A stretch of 8,299 nt of DNA, taken from Bacteroidaceae bacterium. Its GTDB lineage: Bacteria; Bacteroidota; Bacteroidia; Bacteroidales; Bacteroidaceae. The notes beneath the pieces are model-generated. The model ran no database searches. It was not told the DNA's origin and saw nothing but the letters and a program-made list of their open reading frames with translations. Positions 7,387-8,299 of this stretch are shown here, piece by piece. The translations under genes and the position numbers were made by a program. The first letter of the stretch is position 1. Every line of letters begins with the position of its first letter. Where the stretch lies: assembly GCA_900770705.1 (NCBI GenBank), contig CAAGLF010000080.1, positions 1 to 8,299 of the forward strand, in the 5' to 3' direction.

Positions 7387-7452
7387 AAACATCCCACTTT
7401 TCCATCGCAAACATCGGGAATTTCCACGACAAACACCGCAAGTTTCCATAGA
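7387..7452. repeat. Three tandem degenerate 22-base repeats
   Basis: Three copies follow each other with an exact 22-base period: 7387-7408, 7409-7430 and 7431-7452. Shared positions are AAACAnC at the start and TTTCCA at positions 13-18 of each copy; the bases between vary. No clear fourth copy is seen on either side. The array lies between the lysA terminator and the palindrome that ends the convergent unit, so it is probably little transcribed. A 22-base period is not a multiple of three and the array is not coding. Function unknown. Confidence 0.7.
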
Positions 7453-7458
7453 AGAATC

Positions 7459-7493
7459 AAAACGACATTTTGACCGGGTCAAAATGTCGTTTT
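7459..7493. terminator. Perfect 35-base palindrome, probable bidirectional terminator
   Basis: AAAACGACATTTTGACC (7459-7475) is repeated exactly in inverse at 7477-7493, with a single G at 7476 as centre. As RNA it forms a long hairpin whose tip is a 3-base loop, bordered by an A run on one side and a T run on the other, so it can terminate from both directions. On the minus strand it lies 45 bases past the stop codon of the phosphatase-family gene, for which no other terminator is visible. It may also back up the lysA terminator. Confidence 0.75.
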
Positions 7494-7537
7494 AAGTTTA
7501 CCGCATTGAAGCGATGGCTTCAGCGGACTCTCCCACC

Positions 7538-8299
7538 CTACTTTCCGACCGTCAGCAGTAGCGGAAGATGGTCGCTCACGCCGCCCTGATAAACCGGGCC
7601 GCGATAGGTGCGGTGCGGCCGCTGCGTGCCGGGTTGTCCGTCGTCGGCCAGCAGGAAAGGCGGTGCAAAGATACGGCACTCGATGGCGGCGGACGAAGGG
7701 GGCAACGCCTCCCACAGACTGCCGCTGACCACCATCTGGTCGAGCTGCCACCAGCGGTCGCCGAACTTATAGCTGCCCTCCACTTCGCCCGGGCCGCGCA
7801 ACCGATGGGAAAGCACGTAGAGACGGTCGGGCACGACAGCTGTACTGTCGGGCGTCGTGGCCTGCAGCACGTCGGCAATGGCGGGACAGGGATATTCGTC
7901 GTTGAAGTCGCCCATTATGACCATCTTCGCCGCCGGCCGCACGCGAAACAGGCTGTCGACATACCCCCGCAGCACCCCCGCGGCACGCAGGCGGAAAGCC
8001 TCTGAGGCCTTGCGCCCGCCCCTCCGGCTGGGGAAGTGACAGACCACCACGGCCAGCGTATCTCCGCCGGACAGCCGTCCTTCTACGGCCAGCAGGTCGC
8101 GCGTGGGCCGGGAGGATACATCCCGCCACGGCACAGCCAGCGTGCGGCTGCCGACGGGGCGGAAACGCGCCGGCTGATAGAGCAAAGCGACATTTAGGCC
8201 GCGCACGTCGCGACTGTGCGTCACAATGAAGTCATATCCCAGCCGAGCCAGCGAGGTGCGGCGCACCAGGTCATAGACCACCGAGTCGTTCTCCACCTC
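7538..8299 (-). CDS. Endonuclease/exonuclease/phosphatase (EEP) family protein, N-terminus cut by window edge
   Basis: The frame is open from the right edge to a TAG at 7538-7540, giving 253 visible residues. The first visible residues, EVEN, match the family's metal-binding Glu motif, so the true start lies outside the window and the GTG at 8296 is not a real start. Further EEP motifs follow in order: an R-G-L-N-V-A-L-L-Y strand (about 33-41), His88 in CHFPS, GDFND (130-134, catalytic Asp and Asn), QLDQ (185-188) and a terminal SDHLP with the Asp-His pair at 243-244. This fold is Mg-dependent and cleaves phosphate esters in nucleic acids, phosphoinositides or sphingolipids. The subfamily and substrate cannot be told here. 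Bacteroidetes proteins of this kind often carry a signal peptide or lipoprotein signal, which would lie in the missing part. It converges on lysA and ends before the 7459-7493 palindrome. Confidence 0.88.
   Translation of the reverse strand, partial: EVENDSVVYDLVRRTSLARLGYDFIVTHSRDVRGLNVALLYQPARFRPVGSRTLAVPWRDVSSRPTRDLLAVEGRLSGGDTLAVVVCHFPSRRGGRKASEAFRLRAAGVLRGYVDSLFRVRPAAKMVIMGDFNDEYPCPAIADVLQATTPDSTAVVPDRLYVLSHRLRGPGEVEGSYKFGDRWWQLDQMVVSGSLWEALPPSSAAIECRIFAPPFLLADDGQPGTQRPHRTYRGPVYQGGVSDHLPLLLTVGK

Noticed and set aside
7387..7452. CRISPR array
   Set aside because: The repeats are degenerate, directly adjoining and without unique spacers of constant size, and no cas genes are present.
7223..7460. 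Small minus-strand open frames over the 22-base repeats and lysA terminator
   Set aside because: They cross a terminator hairpin and a repeat whose period is not a multiple of three, and they overlap the lysA 3' end. They are more likely chance frames than genes.

Overview
The window looks like chromosomal DNA from a member of the Bacteroidales, possibly a relatively GC-rich Prevotella- or Bacteroides-like gut or oral species. The evidence is three matches to the Bacteroidetes -7 promoter element (TAnnTTTG), AT-rich start regions without Shine-Dalgarno sequences, a secreted M60 (mucinase-type) peptidase, and an ftsE-type ATPase gene next to lysC and lysA. The genus cannot be fixed from this sequence alone.

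Layout, left to right. (1) Positions 1-2256, minus strand: the N-terminal 752 codons of a secreted M60-family metallopeptidase with a ricin-like module; its C-terminus lies beyond the left edge. (2) Positions 2257-2541: the peptidase leader, with a hairpin at its predicted 5' end, a -7 element and the ackA terminator. (3) Positions 2542-3732, minus strand: acetate kinase (ackA), without a neighbouring pta. (4) Positions 3733-4073: a divergent control region with a -7 element for each direction. (5) Positions 4074-7320, plus strand: a compact run of ftsE, lysC (aspartate kinase) and lysA (diaminopimelate decarboxylase) with gaps of 29 and 5 bases. (6) Positions 7321-7537: a structured convergent gap holding a strong lysA terminator, three degenerate 22-base tandem repeats and a perfect 17-bp-arm palindrome. 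(7) Positions 7538-8299, minus strand: an endonuclease/exonuclease/phosphatase-family protein whose N-terminus lies beyond the right edge.

How the genes relate. LysC makes the first committed intermediate of the aspartate pathway. LysA performs its last lysine step, decarboxylating meso-diaminopimelate, which is also the peptidoglycan cross-linking residue in most Gram-negative bacteria. FtsE belongs to the FtsEX machinery that controls peptidoglycan cleavage at division. The operon therefore joins lysine/DAP supply to division. AckA and the M60 peptidase are separate units judging by the terminator between them.

Most of the window is ordinary core metabolism. I found no convincing new multi-gene system. 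The least explained parts are the repeat and palindrome cluster at 7343-7493 and the hairpin at the 5' end of the predicted peptidase mRNA.
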